Of a stretch of DNA of 64,000 nt, positions 62,253 to 64,000 are shown piece by piece. The DNA comes from Paenibacillus taiwanensis DSM 18679 (GTDB lineage Bacteria > Bacillota > Bacilli > Paenibacillales > Paenibacillaceae). Within the stretch, counting starts at the first letter, position 1; each line of letters begins with the position of its first letter. The notes beneath the pieces are model-generated. The model did no database searches. It was given only the letters and a program-made list of their open reading frames with translations, and was not told the origin of the DNA. The DNA lies in contig NZ_KE384306.1 in assembly GCF_000425125.1 (NCBI RefSeq), positions 335,705 to 399,704 on the forward strand. Reading direction: 5' to 3'. The translations under genes were made by a program, and so were the position numbers.

Positions 62253-62299
62253 AACCCGCGCTGTAAGGGACTGCAAGGACCCTGTATGGTGCGGGTTTT
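62253..62299 (+). terminator. terminator after rsmB
   Basis: AACCCGC (62253-62259) pairs with GCGGGTT (62291-62297), with an inner stem, followed by TTTG. A possible extended -10 promoter for rlmN (TGG-TAAAAT, 62342-62347) lies downstream. Confidence 0.65.
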
Positions 62300-62432
62300 G
62301 TTAGTTGGGTAGAGTTGTTTTTGCAAACTTGCCATTTGTGGTAAAATAAATCGACTGCAACGTTATGATAGCAGAGTTAGATTCTTCATATAATCGTTGT
62401 AAGCTATAACAGAATAGGTAGTGTGATAATTA

Positions 62433-63485
62433 ATGAAACCATTTATATACGATCTGTCGTTTGACAAGCTGCAGGAGTGGCTGAAGGAGAACGATGAGCC
62501 GGCATTTCGTGCCGGACAAATTTTTGACTGGATTTATGTGAAGCGAGTGACCGATTTTGAGCAGATGTCCAACCTGTCGAAGTCGCTGCGCACCAAGTTG
62601 AACGAGCAATTCCAGTTTGTAACACTTAAAGAAATAACCCATATGAAATCACAGGATGGAACGATAAAGTTCTTATTTGGACTGCATGACGATCATGCAA
62701 TCGAAACCGTCGTGATGAAGCATAACTACGGCAACAGTGTTTGTGTAACGACACAAGTAGGGTGTCGGGTAGGTTGTACGTTTTGTGCTTCTACTTTAGG
62801 AGGGCTCAAGCGTAATCTTACAGCAGGAGAGATTGTAGCCCAAGTCGTAGCAGCTCAGAAAATATTGGATGAAACAAATGAGCGTGTGAGCAGTATCGTT
62901 ATTATGGGCACGGGCGAACCATTTGAGAATTACGAAGCAACGATGGACTTTTTACGAATCATGATTTCGGAAAAAGGTCTTCATATCGGTCAGCGTCATA
63001 TTACGGTGTCCACAAGCGGAATCGTGCCTAGTATTTATAAGTTTGCAGATGAAAATACACAAATTAATTTGGCGATTTCGATTCATGCTCCTAACGACAA
63101 GCTGCGTTCGAAGCTAATGCCTGTTAACCGTCGTTTCCCATTTGAAGACGTTATGAATGCGCTCAAATATTATCAGGACAAGACTGGCCGTCGGATTACG
63201 TTTGAGTATGCGCTTATTGGCGGTGTTAATGATCAGGTGGAGCATGCTGAAGAACTAGCTGACGTGCTGAAGCGGATGGACATGATGGCGCATGTGAACT
63301 TAATTCCGGTTAACTACGTCCCAGAGCGCGACTATGTGCGTACGCCTCGTAACGAAATATTTAAATTTTACAATAAACTGGTGGATAAAGGAATTAATGC
63401 AACGATTCGACGTGAGCAGGGACACGATATTGCAGCGGCTTGTGGCCAGTTGCGTGCGAAGCATATGGAATCTAATGCGAGGTGA
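62433..63485 (+). CDS. rlmN: 23S rRNA/tRNA adenine-C2 methyltransferase RlmN
   Basis: This 350-residue radical SAM enzyme methylates A2503 of 23S rRNA and A37 of some tRNAs. The cluster motif is [11 protein letters not shown] (Cys111, 115, 118), GTGEPFENY follows, and the methylated Cys is in the C-terminal AACGQL. STSGIVP is the typical substrate loop. ATG 62433 is preceded by AGGTAGTGTGAT, a weak site. It is followed by prpC after 5 bp. Confidence 0.96.
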   Translation: MKPFIYDLSFDKLQEWLKENDEPAFRAGQIFDWIYVKRVTDFEQMSNLSKSLRTKLNEQFQFVTLKEITHMKSQDGTIKFLFGLHDDHAIETVVMKHNYGNSVCVTTQVGCRVGCTFCASTLGGLKRNLTAGEIVAQVVAAQKILDETNERVSSIVIMGTGEPFENYEATMDFLRIMISEKGLHIGQRHITVSTSGIVPSIYKFADENTQINLAISIHAPNDKLRSKLMPVNRRFPFEDVMNALKYYQDKTGRRITFEYALIGGVNDQVEHAEELADVLKRMDMMAHVNLIPVNYVPERDYVRTPRNEIFKFYNKLVDKGINATIRREQGHDIAAACGQLRAKHMESNAR

Positions 63486-63490
63486 TCAAA

Positions 63491-64000
63491 ATGAAAGCTG
63501 TAGATCGATCCGATGTTGGGCTGGTCCGAGCAGTAAATGAAGATCGTGCCTACACAGGCATACTTACGAATGGTTATACGCTCGCAATAGTAGCAGACGG
63601 TATGGGCGGACATCAAGCAGGAGATATCGCAAGCACCTTGGCGGTAGATACTGTTGTAAGGGAGCTATCCTCATTACCAGAGCATTTAGAAGAGAATGAA
63701 CGCGGGCAGGCGCTAAAACATGCTATTTTACGTGCTAACGATACGGTCTATCAGATTGCTTCTCAGGATGAAAAATACAACCATATGGGCACGACCATTG
63801 TGGCGGCTTTTTTGAAAGGGAAATCGGGTGTGATTGGCCATATTGGCGACAGCCGTGCTTACCTAATTAATCGGAACCGGATACAGCAATTAACGGAAGA
63901 TCATTCCTTGGTTTATGAATTAATGAAGTCTGGTCAAATATCGGCCGAAGAAGCAGAGCGGCACCCACGACGTAATGTGCTGACTCGTGCGCTTGGCACC
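63491..64000 (+). CDS. prpC: PP2C-type serine/threonine phosphatase PrpC (5' part)
   Basis: The window ends inside this gene after 170 in-frame codons. The N-terminal SDVGLVRAVNEDRAYT, metal-binding VADGMGGHQAGD, GTTIVAAF, GDSRAYL and the DHSLVYEL lead-in identify a bacterial PP2C of the PrpC/Stp type, which dephosphorylates targets of the Hanks kinase PrkC (expected next). ATG 63491 follows GAGGTGATC directly after the rlmN stop, matching B. subtilis yloN-prpC. The 3' end is outside the window. Confidence 0.93.
   Translation, partial: MKAVDRSDVGLVRAVNEDRAYTGILTNGYTLAIVADGMGGHQAGDIASTLAVDTVVRELSSLPEHLEENERGQALKHAILRANDTVYQIASQDEKYNHMGTTIVAAFLKGKSGVIGHIGDSRAYLINRNRIQQLTEDHSLVYELMKSGQISAEEAERHPRRNVLTRALGT

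Noticed and set aside
1-64000. CRISPR arrays, rRNA, tRNA, insertion sequences or prophage
   Set aside because: No regularly spaced direct repeats, no tRNA cloverleaf or rRNA stretch noticed, and no transposase or phage gene among the supported frames. A dedicated tRNA or repeat scan was not possible here.

Overview
The window looks like a chromosomal segment of a Paenibacillus-type Firmicute (low-to-mid GC, strong AGGAGG ribosome sites, frequent TTG/GTG starts, CcpA, RemA, YlbF/YlbG, YtxJ, AcuA/AcuC, DgcP). I see no rRNA, tRNA, CRISPR array, insertion sequence or prophage. About 56 genes are supported, many in the same neighbourhoods as in Bacillus subtilis. The assignment to Paenibacillus is an inference from gene content; no species is claimed.

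Layout. 1-8.3 kb: the tail of an unknown gene, a DUF1292 protein with a His-rich N-terminus, DUF1885 and DUF3055 proteins, a SpeA-type Orn/Lys/Arg decarboxylase, an MFS efflux pump, YktB, a gene of unknown function and gnd. 8.3-11.3 kb: shikimate kinase, a rhodanese and a divergent EPSP synthase, with a cluster of identical palindromes between the last two, then a CoA-binding protein. 11.3-15.4 kb: a PTS operon (EIICBA plus enzyme I, no HPr). 15.4-23.2 kb: stress and central-carbon regulation (PfpI, YtxJ, CcpA, MtnN) and the AcuC/AcuA-AcsA acetate module with possible cre sites. 23.3-30.8 kb: a class A PBP with two FN3 domains, rpsD with a structured leader, the diguanylate cyclase DgcP and a lipoprotein.

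30.9-37 kb: an M29 aminopeptidase, a truncated HPr-like protein without the PTS histidine, YlaN, an Asp23 protein, FtsW, YugN, an M20 amidohydrolase and a CBS protein. 37.3-42.6 kb: a two-gene XPB-helicase/Ssl2-domain unit followed by YlbF and YlbG and a gene of unknown function. 42.7-44.6 kb: a LysR regulator and a PHP phosphoesterase. 44.6-64 kb: a stretch matching the B. subtilis ylo region: RqcH, Ca2+-ATPase, (DapF and a YitJ-type methionine enzyme inserted), YicC, RemA, Gmk, RpoZ, CoaBC, PriA, Def, Fmt, RsmB, RlmN and the start of PrpC, which runs off the window end.

How the parts connect. Enzyme I and EIICBA feed the PTS, whose HPr signalling works with CcpA encoded 4 kb away; CcpA is expected to control acsA/acuA through the cre-like sites in their shared intergenic region. 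AcuA and AcuC would acetylate and deacetylate AcsA. The ylo block combines ribosome rescue, nucleotide and cofactor synthesis, replication restart and translation initiation/modification. The least understood elements are the XPB/Ssl2 pair, the His-less HPr-like protein, the palindromes upstream of aroA, and a promoter plus terminator lying inside a small ORF between rpoZ and coaBC.
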